DNA of 64,000 nt, taken from contig NC_022571.1 in the NCBI RefSeq assembly GCF_000473995.1, positions 2,511,416-2,575,415 on the forward strand. The letters run 5' to 3'. This document shows, in pieces, positions 18,025-26,377 of this stretch. Source of the DNA: Clostridium saccharobutylicum DSM 13864. GTDB taxonomy: Bacteria > Bacillota > Clostridia > Clostridiales > Clostridiaceae. The first letter of the stretch is position 1. Each line of letters opens with the position of its first letter. The position numbers and the translations under genes are program-made. Under the pieces are notes generated by a model. It had not been told where the DNA came from. It searched no databases and saw only the letters and a list, made by a program, of their open reading frames with translations.

Positions 18025-18735
18025 TTAAATTTTAAAATCTATATAGGAAGTATTAGGTAATTCTTCATTCATGATCTCATATACTAAGTTAATCCAACTA
18101 TCACATGTATTTAAGATAATTCCATCACTAGTTACAACGTAACTTAATTTACTCAAGATAACATCTGCATTAGGCACAAGATTAACTTCTAATTCAAAAT
18201 TATATATAGATAAAACTTCTAAAATTTTTTGTTTTAATCTTCCAGTATTTGAAACAGGTGAATCTAAATAAAATATTACTTTTCTGGGTTTCATTTTATT
18301 GAGCTTTAAACCTATTAAGTTTATTGCAATATCTGTTTTATCAATTAGTTTGTATGTTCCACGAAGTCCAGCTAAATCTCTAATTGTTCCATCCATACCT
18401 CTAATTAAAGTAGAGTTAGAAAGTGCTACCTCAAGTGTAATTATTATGTTTAATCCATCAATATGTATTGTATTATTTTTATATCCATTTATTATTTTAT
18501 GATTCTCTCTTTTTTTAAAATCATCATAAGAGCATAAACTTCTTTTTAAAGCTAACCTCTGCCTTGCTGAAAAAAGAAAATGATTACCTATAAATTCAAT
18601 AGTTTTATCAATCTTATAGCCTCTATTTAATAAAAAACAAATGTCCTTTTGTGCTTTCTTCAATAAATCTATATTTGTATTATTAAATTCAGTTTTATCA
18701 GAAGAAACAAAACCTCTTTTTACTATTTGTGTCAT
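18025..18735 (-). CDS. DUF434/DUF5616-type protein
   Basis: A 236-residue protein resembling the DUF434 family. The N-terminal ~55 residues (DLLKKAQKDICFLLNRGYKIDKTIEFIGNHFLFSARQRLALKRS) match the DUF434 pattern as I recall it, and the C-terminal part (NNTIHIDGLNIIITLEVAL, GMDGTIRDLAGLRGTYK, RKVIFYLDSPVSNTGRLKQKI, ADVILSKLSYVVTSDGIILN) looks like a small alpha/beta nuclease-like fold with conserved Asp residues. Function unknown. GGAGG precedes the ATG. An isolated gene: the 18736-19332 gap lies upstream. Confidence 0.75.
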   Translation of the reverse strand: MTQIVKRGFVSSDKTEFNNTNIDLLKKAQKDICFLLNRGYKIDKTIEFIGNHFLFSARQRLALKRSLCSYDDFKKRENHKIINGYKNNTIHIDGLNIIITLEVALSNSTLIRGMDGTIRDLAGLRGTYKLIDKTDIAINLIGLKLNKMKPRKVIFYLDSPVSNTGRLKQKILEVLSIYNFELEVNLVPNADVILSKLSYVVTSDGIILNTCDSWINLVYEIMNEELPNTSYIDFKI

Positions 18736-19004
18736 AATAAATTATTTTCCTCCTAATCCTATATATAATTTAACATATATAAAGAGTACTAAGCTTAATT
18801 ATTCTCTTTATTATATATTTGATTTTTTAGCATAAACATAGAATAATCCTTTAGTAATACTATGTGAATAATTCTGATAATTATTAAAACTTTTTATTAG
18901 CATAAGATACTTTAATATGCAAAGAATAACTAATAATAAAACATATATTAAGGCTTATTATAATGTATTTTACCTTTTGTAAAAAATAATAAAACTAGTG
19001 AGGG

Positions 19005-19025
19005 CCTCATTAAATGAGGTTTTTT
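19005..19025 (+). terminator. Orphan terminator-like hairpin
   Basis: CCTCAT-TAA-ATGAGG followed directly by TTTTTT is a compact intrinsic terminator on the plus strand, but no plus-strand gene ends upstream of it. A TATAAT at 18959-18964 could begin a roughly 55-nt transcript ending here, which would be a small RNA; this is speculative. The other parts of 18736-19332 show no intact gene. Confidence 0.45.
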
Positions 19026-19032
19026 AGTCTTT

Positions 19033-19046
19033 AGAACATTTGTTCG
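19033..19046. promoter_or_regulatory. LexA (SOS) box-like palindrome, orphan
   Basis: AGAACATTTGTTCG contains a perfect GAAC-N4-GTTC, the Firmicute LexA/DinR box core. It lies ~290 bp from the nearest start codons on both sides (18735 minus, 19333 plus), so it has no obvious target. An identical 14-mer is inside mutL at 43850. Confidence 0.4.
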
Positions 19047-19074
19047 ACAAAGGAATTGCTTTTGTGATTGTAAG

Positions 19075-19128
19075 AAAAGATATATTAAAAGTTGCACCTT
19101 TATCTTTAGAAATTTTAATATATCTTTT
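19075..19128. repeat. Long A/T inverted repeat
   Basis: AAAAGATATATTAAAA at 19075-19090 pairs with its perfect complement at 19113-19128 around a 22-nt loop. On the minus strand it follows GTAGAGTGGCATCACGGG, which resembles a T-box core, but I see no stem I and the pairing does not complete an antiterminator. It may be a relic of an RNA or gene; role unknown. Confidence 0.4.
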
Positions 19129-19301
19129 CCCGTGATGCCACTCTACAATACTCTGTTCTATAGAAAGTCATAAACCATATCAGCCTTTTAATTTTACTGT
19201 TGATTTATCAACACTATCAAATATTTATTATATAAATCAAAGCTAAAACTCAAAGTTCTATTAATTTTAAGTATTATTTAAGATATTAAACTAGTAAGAT
19301 C

Positions 19302-19310
19302 TGATATAAT
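19302..19310 (+). promoter_or_regulatory. Extended -10 promoter of the ABC exporter operon
   Basis: TG-A-TATAAT at 19302-19310 lies 22 bp before the start codon, within the palindrome GATATAATATATC. The leader would be only about 15 nt and begins just before the AGGAGGGG ribosome site. Confidence 0.5.
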
Positions 19311-19332
19311 ATATCAAATAGGAGGGGAATAA

Positions 19333-20064
19333 ATGATAAATATAGAAAATATAACAAAAAGTTATAATGGAAAATACAAAGCAGTAGATAATTTAAATTT
19401 AGAAATTAAAGAAGGTGAAATTTATGGGTTGCTTGGTCCGAATGGTGCAGGTAAAACAACAACAATTAAAATGATAACTGGAATAATAGCACCATCAAAA
19501 GGCAAAATAGAAATAAACAAGATTGACATTAGCAAGGAACCAATTAAGGCTAAGGAGCAATTTGGATATGTTCCAGATAATCCTGATATGTTTTTAAGAT
19601 TGACAGGAATAGAATATTTGAACTTTATGGCAGATGTATATAATGTTTCACAAGAAGATAGAACATCAAGAATAAAAGATATGTCAAAAAGATTCGAAAT
19701 GAATTCTGCAATTGGTGATAAAATACAAACTTACTCACATGGAATGAGGCAAAAGATAATATTAATGGGAGTAATGGTACATAATCCAAGAGTGTGGATT
19801 CTTGATGAACCAATGACAGGATTAGATCCAAAATCAGCATTTATACTAAAAGAAATGATGAGAGAGCATGCGGATGCAGGTAATACAGTAATTTTTTCTA
19901 CTCATGTGTTAGAGGTTGCTGAAAAAGTGTGTGATAAGGTAGCTATAATTAATAAAGGGCAATTAATATTTAATGGAACTTTAAGTGAGTTGAGAGATGA
20001 ATTTAAAGAAAATGAATCATTAGAAGAAATGTTTTTGGAGATTACTGAAGATGAAAAGGCTTAA
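19333..20064 (+). CDS. ABC transporter ATP-binding protein
   Basis: Nucleotide-binding subunit of a DrrA/CcmA/YhaQ-like exporter. The 243-residue protein has Walker A GLLGPNGAGKTTTIKMI, Q-loop region EQFGYVPDNPD, signature YSHGMRQKI, Walker B VWILDEPMTGLDP and switch His in VIFSTHVLE. The 3' end overlaps the permease start by 14 bp, so the two are translationally coupled and act as one transporter. Substrate unknown. Confidence 0.93.
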   Translation: MINIENITKSYNGKYKAVDNLNLEIKEGEIYGLLGPNGAGKTTTIKMITGIIAPSKGKIEINKIDISKEPIKAKEQFGYVPDNPDMFLRLTGIEYLNFMADVYNVSQEDRTSRIKDMSKRFEMNSAIGDKIQTYSHGMRQKIILMGVMVHNPRVWILDEPMTGLDPKSAFILKEMMREHADAGNTVIFSTHVLEVAEKVCDKVAIINKGQLIFNGTLSELRDEFKENESLEEMFLEITEDEKA

Positions 20065-21685
20065 GATAATAACAAAATATTTTATAAGAAATGCTCTTGA
20101 TGAAATGTTCGCTGGTAGTAAGCTTAAACCAGTTTTTATAGTTATTCTTATGATTTTTACGGTTAGTATGCTATCGATGCCGTTTACAATTATGGTTGGT
20201 GAATCATATAAATCATTCCATTCTATGGGACAAGAAGGAACATTATTAGCTACAGTATTATCACTTGGATCAGCTGTCTTTTTTTTCTTTGGTATATATA
20301 CAATAATGAATGTATTTTATTTTTCTCAGGATATAGAGGTAATATTACCACTGCCTTTTAAAAGTAGTGAAATAGTATTTGGTAAATTTGCTGCAGTATT
20401 AATTAATATGTATATTTATGATGCAATGATGATTTTGCCACTTGCAGCTTATGGAATTGTATCAAGTGCAAATTTGACGTATTATATATATGCAATAATT
20501 GTGCTTATTGTAACACCTATACTTCCAATGATTTTTGCTTCAGTTATATGTATGATACTTATGAGGTTTACAACTTTATCTAAGCATAAGGATGCTTTTA
20601 AAATGCTAACTGGATGTTTATCATTGATTATTATTATTTTGTTTAATTACTTTACTTCAGGTTCAGGGAGAAATATGAATTCAGATCAAATTCTAAAAAA
20701 ACTTTCAGAAGGCAATAATAGTGTTATGGATATGACAATAGGAATCTTTTTAACAAATAAGTTTTCAGCTTATGCATTAGTATACAATAATGAATTGAAA
20801 GGTTTATTATATATTTTATTATCTTTAGCTTTAAGTATTTTAATATTCATTTTATACTATTACATTGGGGGTAAATTGTATCTTAAAGGGATAGTAGGAA
20901 TTTCAGAATCTTATAGTAGAAGAGAAGATATTATTAAGAATGGAAAAGCTTCTAAATTAATTCGAACCAATTCACCATTAAAAGCGTTAATTAAAAGAGA
21001 TATTAAAGTTTTACTTAGGACACCTCAATTTTTTGTTAACTGTGTTGCAATGATATTTTATATGCCTGCGATACTTGGCATGACAATGTTCTCTGGTGAT
21101 AATTTATCAAAATATAGAGTTCTATTAAATCAAGGAACAAGTTGGTATTCAATAACTATAGCAGTTTCATTCATAGGTGGAACCATATGCATAATGACTG
21201 GTGGAGCAGCATCAACAGCACTTTCCAGAGAAGGAAAAGATTTTATAGTATCAAAGTATATACCAATTGACTATAAAATTCAGTTATATTCTAAGATTTT
21301 ATCATCTCTTTGCATAAATGAAATTGGAGCAATAATAATAGCTTTAGGATTAATATTAGTAAAAGCTAGCCCAATATTATTGCTACTAGGAATTATTTCA
21401 GCAATTGGATCGATTGTATTAATAACTTTCTTTGGTCTATATTTAGACTTTAGATCTCCTAAGTTAAGTTGGGATAATGAAAGGGCTATGTTAAAAAGCA
21501 ATTATATGCCATTAATTATTATGCTTATAGCATTTATATTAGGTGTTATTCTTGTACTTGCATCTATATTTTTAAAAAATTATATAATAATATTTATTAT
21601 AGCAATGGCTATAATATTAATAGGAAGTTCTATATTATATAAGATGTTAGTAAAACTTGCTTATAAAGTTTATTGTGAAATTTAA
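20051..21685 (+). CDS. ABC transporter permease (ABC-2-like)
   Basis: A 544-residue membrane protein with about ten to twelve hydrophobic segments in two halves (for example VFIVILMIFTVSML, AVFFFFGIYTIMNVFYF, LIIIILFNYF, then NCVAMIFYMPAILGMTMF, IGAIIIALGLILV and IIIFIIAMAIILIG at the C-terminus) and a charged cytoplasmic linker around 300-320. The block SQDIEVILPLPFKSSEIVFGKF is typical of large two-gene ABC exporters of Firmicutes with unknown substrate. It overlaps the ATPase gene and ends at a terminator. Confidence 0.88.
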   Translation: MKRLKIITKYFIRNALDEMFAGSKLKPVFIVILMIFTVSMLSMPFTIMVGESYKSFHSMGQEGTLLATVLSLGSAVFFFFGIYTIMNVFYFSQDIEVILPLPFKSSEIVFGKFAAVLINMYIYDAMMILPLAAYGIVSSANLTYYIYAIIVLIVTPILPMIFASVICMILMRFTTLSKHKDAFKMLTGCLSLIIIILFNYFTSGSGRNMNSDQILKKLSEGNNSVMDMTIGIFLTNKFSAYALVYNNELKGLLYILLSLALSILIFILYYYIGGKLYLKGIVGISESYSRREDIIKNGKASKLIRTNSPLKALIKRDIKVLLRTPQFFVNCVAMIFYMPAILGMTMFSGDNLSKYRVLLNQGTSWYSITIAVSFIGGTICIMTGGAASTALSREGKDFIVSKYIPIDYKIQLYSKILSSLCINEIGAIIIALGLILVKASPILLLLGIISAIGSIVLITFFGLYLDFRSPKLSWDNERAMLKSNYMPLIIMLIAFILGVILVLASIFLKNYIIIFIIAMAIILIGSSILYKMLVKLAYKVYCEI

Positions 21686-21696
21686 TAATGTGAAAA

Positions 21697-21738
21697 GCGC
21701 ACGACAAAAATTAAAATTTGTCGTGTGTTTTGTTTTTT
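21697..21738 (+). terminator. Terminator of the ABC exporter operon
   Basis: GCGCACGACAAA at 21697-21708 pairs with TTTGTCGTGTGT at 21717-21728 (two G-U pairs), followed by TTTGTTTTTT. Confidence 0.88.
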
Positions 21739-21897
21739 GTATTAAAGTTTGTTTTATTATAAAAATATATAGATTTAATTATATTTGTGAATATTCATTT
21801 ATATGGAATAGTTTATATTATTAGTTTATAATTAGTACAAATTAAAAAAGAATTATAACATTATTTTTTGAAATTATATATGAAAGTGGGCGAAGAG

Positions 21898-22542
21898 ATG
21901 TCTGATTTAATCAAAGTATTGAAACCTAAATTAGAAATTTTATTTAATGAAAATAAAAATGTAGATCATAAACTAGTAACAGAGAGATATCTAGCAAATT
22001 ATTCTTTAGAAAATTATAAATTGAATAATATAGAACAAGAAAGAGTTGAAATAAACTCCTGTCATTTTATAAATGTTGTTTTTGATGAATGTTCTTTTAA
22101 TAATATAGATATGATAGATGTAGTATTTGAAAATTGTGATTTATCAAATGTTGATTTTTCAGATGGAAGTCTGCACAGAATTGAATTTAAAGACTGCAAA
22201 CTTATTGGAACTAACTTTTCAGGATGTAACCTACAGAATATTTTATTTGAAAATGTTCTTGGAAGATATTCAAATTTTAGTTATTCTAAAATGAAATCAA
22301 TTAATTTCAAATCTTGTAATATTCAAGGAGCTGTATTTTTAGAATGTAGTTTTAATAAAATCGCATTTAAGGAATGCAATATAAGTGGCGGAGAATTCAC
22401 AAATACATATTTGAAGAATATAGATTTTAGGGATAGCGATATATCTGAAATATTACTTACAGGAAAGGAATTAAAAGATGCAATAATATCGCCTCTTCAA
22501 GCGGTTGAACTTTGCAAACTTCTTGGCGTAATAATTAAATAG
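21898..22542 (+). CDS. Pentapeptide-repeat protein
   Basis: About 214 residues. From ~55 to 190 the chain is a run of pentapeptide-like repeats with Phe/Leu at the centre and Asn/Asp/Cys spacing (HFINVVFDECSFNNIDMIDV, NCDLSNVDFSDGSLHRIEF, GCNLQNILFENV, GAVFLECSFNKIAFKECN), predicting a right-handed quadrilateral beta-helix. Function of such proteins is often unknown; some mimic DNA. Start is uncertain: ATG 21898 fits the spacing of a weak GTGGGCG site, while ATG 21880 would add six residues. A full-length structured repeat element begins only 4 bp after the stop. Confidence 0.8.
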   Translation: MSDLIKVLKPKLEILFNENKNVDHKLVTERYLANYSLENYKLNNIEQERVEINSCHFINVVFDECSFNNIDMIDVVFENCDLSNVDFSDGSLHRIEFKDCKLIGTNFSGCNLQNILFENVLGRYSNFSYSKMKSINFKSCNIQGAVFLECSFNKIAFKECNISGGEFTNTYLKNIDFRDSDISEILLTGKELKDAIISPLQAVELCKLLGVIIK

Positions 22543-22546
22543 AAAT

Positions 22547-22711
22547 TAGGCACATGAAATAAAATAACAAGTCCAAAATGTCATGATTATTTTGCATCAG
22601 GCAAGGAAGTGGATTTGTCTCATAGCAGGCTATTAGAGGAATCCACTAACGCAGCATGATGCAAAATAGGCTTGGCAGATGGGCTTGTTATTTTTTTTGA
22701 ATGTGCCTTAT
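22547..22711 (+). repeat. Structured palindromic element, full copy A (165 bp)
   Basis: The ends are inverted repeats: TTAGGCACAT plus AAAATAACAAGTCC on the left and GGGCTTGTTATTTT plus ATGTGCCTTA on the right. Inside is a second stem, ATTTTGCATCA with TGATGCAAAAT, a third, GTGGATT with AATCCAC, and an apical ATAG-CAGG-CTAT hairpin. The whole unit therefore folds as one long interrupted hairpin. Related copies are at 24215 and 41951, and shorter relatives at 38229 and 57304. No coding capacity. Confidence 0.85.
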
Positions 22712-22782
22712 ATCATTATTGCTAATTATATCAATAGTGATATAATTAAAATTATAAATTTTTAATATAAGGAGGCATGATA

Positions 22783-23631
22783 ATGGAAAAGATAGCATTG
22801 ATAACAGATAGTGCTTCTGACATTAGTGTTGAACTTTTAAAAGAAAATAATATAAAATTACTACCTTTTAAAGTTATATATAGTGAAGGGGAATATGAAG
22901 ATAGAACTGAAATAACGCCTAAAATGATGTATGAGCGTTTATCTACTGAAATTCCTAAAACATCATTACCAAGTATAGAAAAAATACATACTACTCTTAA
23001 GAATGTTGTGGATGAGGGATATACTCATGCTATTATAATTACAATATCAAAAGCTTTTTCAGGAACTTATAATGCTGTGAGGTTAGTATGTCAAGAATTC
23101 TCAGACCTCGAGACTTTTATCTTTGACTCAAAAACTTTGACTATGGCTCAAGGGGCTATGGTTTTAGAAACTGCAAATCTAATAAAAGAAGGAAAGTCAT
23201 TTAGAGAAATATGTAAAATCCTACCTACATTTAGAGAAAAAATTGACTTGTTTTTTACATTAGATACTTTAGAATATCTTCAAAAGGGTGGTAGAATTGG
23301 TAAAGTTGCAGGAACAATTGGAAACCTTTTAAATGTTAAGCCAATAATAACTGTAGCTGATGATGGTACTTATAGAACTGCTGCAAAAGTAAGAGGCTCA
23401 AAACAAGCAGTATCAAAAATGACTAATATATTTAAAGGATATTTAGAAAAACATAAATACAAAGCCTGGATTTTAGATGGATATGGTGAGGATAAAGTTG
23501 AAGCATTATATAAAGAAATAAAGGATTTACCAAATGTTGTTGAATGTACTTTAGCAGGAACAATAGGCCCTGCGCTTGGAGTAAATACTGGCCCTGGTTT
23601 AGTGGGTCTTGCAATAGAAAAGGTAGATTGA
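22783..23631 (+). CDS. DegV-family fatty-acid-binding protein
   Basis: A 282-residue DegV (PF02645) protein that binds a fatty acid; relatives (FakB) present fatty acids to the kinase FakA for phosphorylation. It begins IALITDSASDISVELLKENNIKLLPFKV and has TSLPSIEK, ITISKAFSGTYNAV, FTLDTLEYLQKGGRIGKVAGTIGNLLNVKPI and C-terminal AGTIGPALGVNTGPGLVGLA, all family marks. ATG 22783 is 7 bp from GGAGG; the ATG at 22777 is too close. The stop is 2 bp before the PadR start, implying a two-gene operon. Confidence 0.93.
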   Translation: MEKIALITDSASDISVELLKENNIKLLPFKVIYSEGEYEDRTEITPKMMYERLSTEIPKTSLPSIEKIHTTLKNVVDEGYTHAIIITISKAFSGTYNAVRLVCQEFSDLETFIFDSKTLTMAQGAMVLETANLIKEGKSFREICKILPTFREKIDLFFTLDTLEYLQKGGRIGKVAGTIGNLLNVKPIITVADDGTYRTAAKVRGSKQAVSKMTNIFKGYLEKHKYKAWILDGYGEDKVEALYKEIKDLPNVVECTLAGTIGPALGVNTGPGLVGLAIEKVD

Positions 23632-23633
23632 AT

Positions 23634-24092
23634 ATGAGTGGCAAATTGGATTTTCAAAGCATAGAAGATATAAAAGCAGAGGAAAAAAGATTATATGAGG
23701 AATATAAAAATAAAGTTGCTGCTTTAAAAAAAGCTAAGCAGGAAAAAAAATCAGGTACTCAAATTTTTACAAAAGGATTGTTACCTATATATGTATTATA
23801 TATTTTATCTTTAGGTCCAACTAACGGAAATGAAATATCACATAAAATTGGTGTTAGAACAAAAGGAAAATGGACCCCTAGCACAGGCGGAATTTATCCG
23901 CTTTTGAAAAGGTTAGAAACTGACGAGCTTATTGAGGGACAATGGGATGATATTGATAAGAAATTCCAAAAGACATATTATTTAACTGAAAAAGGATACA
24001 AGGAATTAGAAAATAAAAAATTGATCTTAAAATCTAAAATACAGGAATCCCTAGAAGTATTTAATGTAATATATAATGATCTGTATAGATAA
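23634..24092 (+). CDS. PadR-family transcriptional regulator
   Basis: A 152-residue PadR-like winged-helix protein. The N-terminal 45 residues form a charged helix (IEDIKAEEKRLYEEYKNKVAALKKAKQEKK), followed by the PadR core GLLPIYVLYILSLGPTNGNEISHKIGVRTKGKWTPSTGGIYPLLKRLETDELIEGQWD and TYYLTEKGYKEL. The start is ATG 23634, immediately after the DegV TGA, so translation is probably coupled. Upstream in-frame codons reach back into degV but have no ribosome site. Target genes unknown; it may control its own operon. Confidence 0.88.
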   Translation: MSGKLDFQSIEDIKAEEKRLYEEYKNKVAALKKAKQEKKSGTQIFTKGLLPIYVLYILSLGPTNGNEISHKIGVRTKGKWTPSTGGIYPLLKRLETDELIEGQWDDIDKKFQKTYYLTEKGYKELENKKLILKSKIQESLEVFNVIYNDLYR

Positions 24093-24214
24093 ATTTTAAT
24101 TTGAAATTGAAATGTGTTAATAGATGGCTGGGCTATAAATCAATTTTCATTATATATACTTATTAAGTTGGATTAAATTCGACATATTTAGTATAATGAA
24201 AAAGTTATGACATT

Positions 24215-24378
24215 TAAGGCACAATCAAAAAAATAATAGACCAGTATGCTTGCATATTCCATGTCATACTACGTCAACAAATTGTGCTAATAGACCCACT
24301 ATGAGCATAAATTCTCTCCTTGTATGACAAGAAATATGCATCGCATCTTTGGTTTATTATTTTTATGATTATGCCTAA
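24215..24378 (-). repeat. Structured palindromic element, full copy B (164 bp), inverted orientation
   Basis: Left TAAGGCACAATCA and right TGATTATGCCTA are terminal inverted repeats with AAAAATAATA tracts next to them. Read on the minus strand the core matches copies at 22547 and 41951 (CAAGGA, CTCATAG, GG, CTATTA, GACGTAGTATGA). Its middle stem, GTCATAC with GTATGAC, differs from the other copies yet pairs fully. It fills most of the 317-bp gap between the PadR and BaiN-like genes. Confidence 0.82.
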
Positions 24379-24409
24379 AGAAATACAATTAAGGAGCTGA
24401 TTTTAAAAA

Positions 24410-25627
24410 TTGAGTAAAGTTATTGTTATAGGAGCAGGACCTGCTGGTATGATGGCTGCTATAGAGGCATCAAAAAATCACGAAGTGATATTATTAGATG
24501 GTAATGAAAGAATTGGGAAAAAGCTTTTTATTACAGGTAAAGGAAGATGTAATGTTACTAATGCAAAAGATATATCAGAATTTTTTGAGTACATACCAGG
24601 TAATCCTCATTTTCTATACAGTTCATTATATAGTTTTACAAATGATGATACTATGAATTTCTTTGAGAAAGAAGGAATTAAATTAAAAGTTGAAAGAGGA
24701 GATAGAGTTTTTCCACAATCAGATAAGTCTTCAGATATAATACGTGGATTATCAAATGCATTAAGCAGAACAAATGTTAAAATTAGATTAAACTCAAAAG
24801 TAACAGATATTAAATTTAAAGATAAAAAAATAACTGAACTTATGATAAACAATGAAGAAAGTTTAGTTGGAGATTATTATATTATGGCAACAGGAGGAGC
24901 ATCATATCCTCTTACTGGTTCTAGAGGGGAAGGGCAGGAATTTGCAAAAAAATTAGGGCATAATATAATTCCGCTTACTCCAGCTCTTGTTCCAATTGAA
25001 ATAAAAGATTCTAAGACAAGAGAACTTATGGGATTGTCGTTAAGAAATGTAGAAATTGTTATTAAGGAAAATGATAAAAAAGTAGTATATAAGAATTTTG
25101 GAGAAATGTTATTTACGCATTTTGGAGTTTCAGGACCACTTGTATTAAGTGGAAGTAGATTTATAAAGAAGGATAAAGAATACAAATTACATATTGATTT
25201 AAAACCTGCTCTAAATTTAGGAGAATTAGATAAGAGAGTTCAAAAAGATTTTAATAAGTATTTAAATAAAGACTTTAAAAATTCGTTGGATGAATTACTA
25301 CCTCAAAAATTAATTCCAACTGTTATTGAACTGAGTGGTATTTCTGAAACTAAGAAAGTAAATGAAATAACTAAAGAGGAAAGAAAGAAATTAGTTAATG
25401 TAATTAAAGATTTAACGTATGATATTAAAGGTTTAAGACCACTTGCAGAAGGAATAGTTACAGCAGGTGGAGTTGATATAAAAGAAATAGATCCTTCAAC
25501 GATGAAATCAAAAATAATTAGCAATCTTTCCTTTTGTGGAGAAGTAATGGATGTAGATGCCTTTACCGGTGGGTATAATGTTCAAATAGCTTTTGCAACA
25601 GGATTTATAGCTGGAAATAATATTTAA
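24410..25627 (+). CDS. NAD(P)/FAD-dependent oxidoreductase, HI0933/BaiN-like
   Basis: A 405-residue flavoprotein of the HI0933-like family. The N-terminal Rossmann motif is VIVIGAGPAGMMAAIEASKNHEV, followed by GKKLFITGKGRCNVTNAKDISEF; later blocks are YYIMATGGASYPLTGSRGEGQEFAKKLGH, MLFTHFGVSGPLVLSGS and the C-terminal FAD-contact GEVMDVDAFTGGYNVQIAFATGFIAG. Physiological substrate is unknown for most members. The start is TTG 24410, with AAGGAG 13 bp upstream; no ATG fits. It precedes cmk and ispH-rpsA on the same strand. Confidence 0.9.
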   Translation: MSKVIVIGAGPAGMMAAIEASKNHEVILLDGNERIGKKLFITGKGRCNVTNAKDISEFFEYIPGNPHFLYSSLYSFTNDDTMNFFEKEGIKLKVERGDRVFPQSDKSSDIIRGLSNALSRTNVKIRLNSKVTDIKFKDKKITELMINNEESLVGDYYIMATGGASYPLTGSRGEGQEFAKKLGHNIIPLTPALVPIEIKDSKTRELMGLSLRNVEIVIKENDKKVVYKNFGEMLFTHFGVSGPLVLSGSRFIKKDKEYKLHIDLKPALNLGELDKRVQKDFNKYLNKDFKNSLDELLPQKLIPTVIELSGISETKKVNEITKEERKKLVNVIKDLTYDIKGLRPLAEGIVTAGGVDIKEIDPSTMKSKIISNLSFCGEVMDVDAFTGGYNVQIAFATGFIAGNNI

Positions 25628-25705
25628 TCCTTGTTAGAAAGAGTTAAAAATTGTATAATCTTATTGTAAGCGAAAACTATGAGGCGAAGAAATGAGGCGG
25701 ATAAT

Positions 25706-26362
25706 TTGAAAATTTCAGTAGCAATAGATGGACCAGCAGGAGCGGGTAAAAGCACAATTGCCAAACTAGTTGGTAAGGAATATAACCTTATGTACATAAA
25801 TACAGGAGCAATGTATAGGGCAGTTGCTTTAAAAGCTAAGGAGAACGGTTTATCTTCAAATAAAGTCGATGAAATATGTAAATTAATAAGCAAAATGGAA
25901 ATGCATTTTGAAAATGATGATTTAATAGTTGATGGAGAAAATATTCAAGAAAAGATAACTATGCCAGAAATAAGCAATATAGTATCAAATTATGCTAGTA
26001 TTCCAGAAGTTAGATCAATACTTGTAAAACTTCAAAGAGATATGTCAAATAAATTTGATGTTATTATGGATGGTAGGGACATTGGAACTGTTGTACTTAA
26101 AGATGCGAGCTTTAAATTCTTTTTGACAGCTAGTGCTGATGAAAGAGCAAATAGAAGATTTAAAGAATTACAAAAGAGAAATATAGAATGTTCATATGAC
26201 CAAATTCTAAAAGATATAATAGATAGAGATTATAAAGATACTCATAGACCAACTGATCCATTAAAAAAAGCTGATGATGCTATAGAAATAGATAGCACCA
26301 AACTTGATATTAATGGAGTTGTAGAAAAAATTAATGAGTACATAAGAAAAGGGAAAAAATAA
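25706..26362 (+). CDS. cmk: Cytidylate kinase
   Basis: Phosphorylates CMP and dCMP with ATP. The 218-residue protein has the P-loop ISVAIDGPAGAGKSTIAK, the NMP-binding block YINTGAMYRAVALKAKENGL, DGRDIGTVVLKDASFKFFLTASADERANRR and the lid region RDYKDTHRPTDPLKKADDA. I start at TTG 25706, which has GAGGCGG upstream; an in-frame ATG at 25679 has no ribosome site. It lies 15 bp before ispH-rpsA, an order (cmk-ispH/S1) conserved in clostridia. Confidence 0.94.
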   Translation: MKISVAIDGPAGAGKSTIAKLVGKEYNLMYINTGAMYRAVALKAKENGLSSNKVDEICKLISKMEMHFENDDLIVDGENIQEKITMPEISNIVSNYASIPEVRSILVKLQRDMSNKFDVIMDGRDIGTVVLKDASFKFFLTASADERANRRFKELQKRNIECSYDQILKDIIDRDYKDTHRPTDPLKKADDAIEIDSTKLDINGVVEKINEYIRKGKK

Positions 26363-26377
26363 GGAGATACAAAAGCG

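Noticed and set aside
19090-19160. Second T-box on the minus strand ahead of the DUF434-type gene
   Set aside because: GTAGAGTGGCATCACGGG resembles the core, but there is no stem I with a specifier loop, the antiterminator does not close as in the real T-box at 60979, and the following hairpin is all A/T and lies ~300 bp from the gene.
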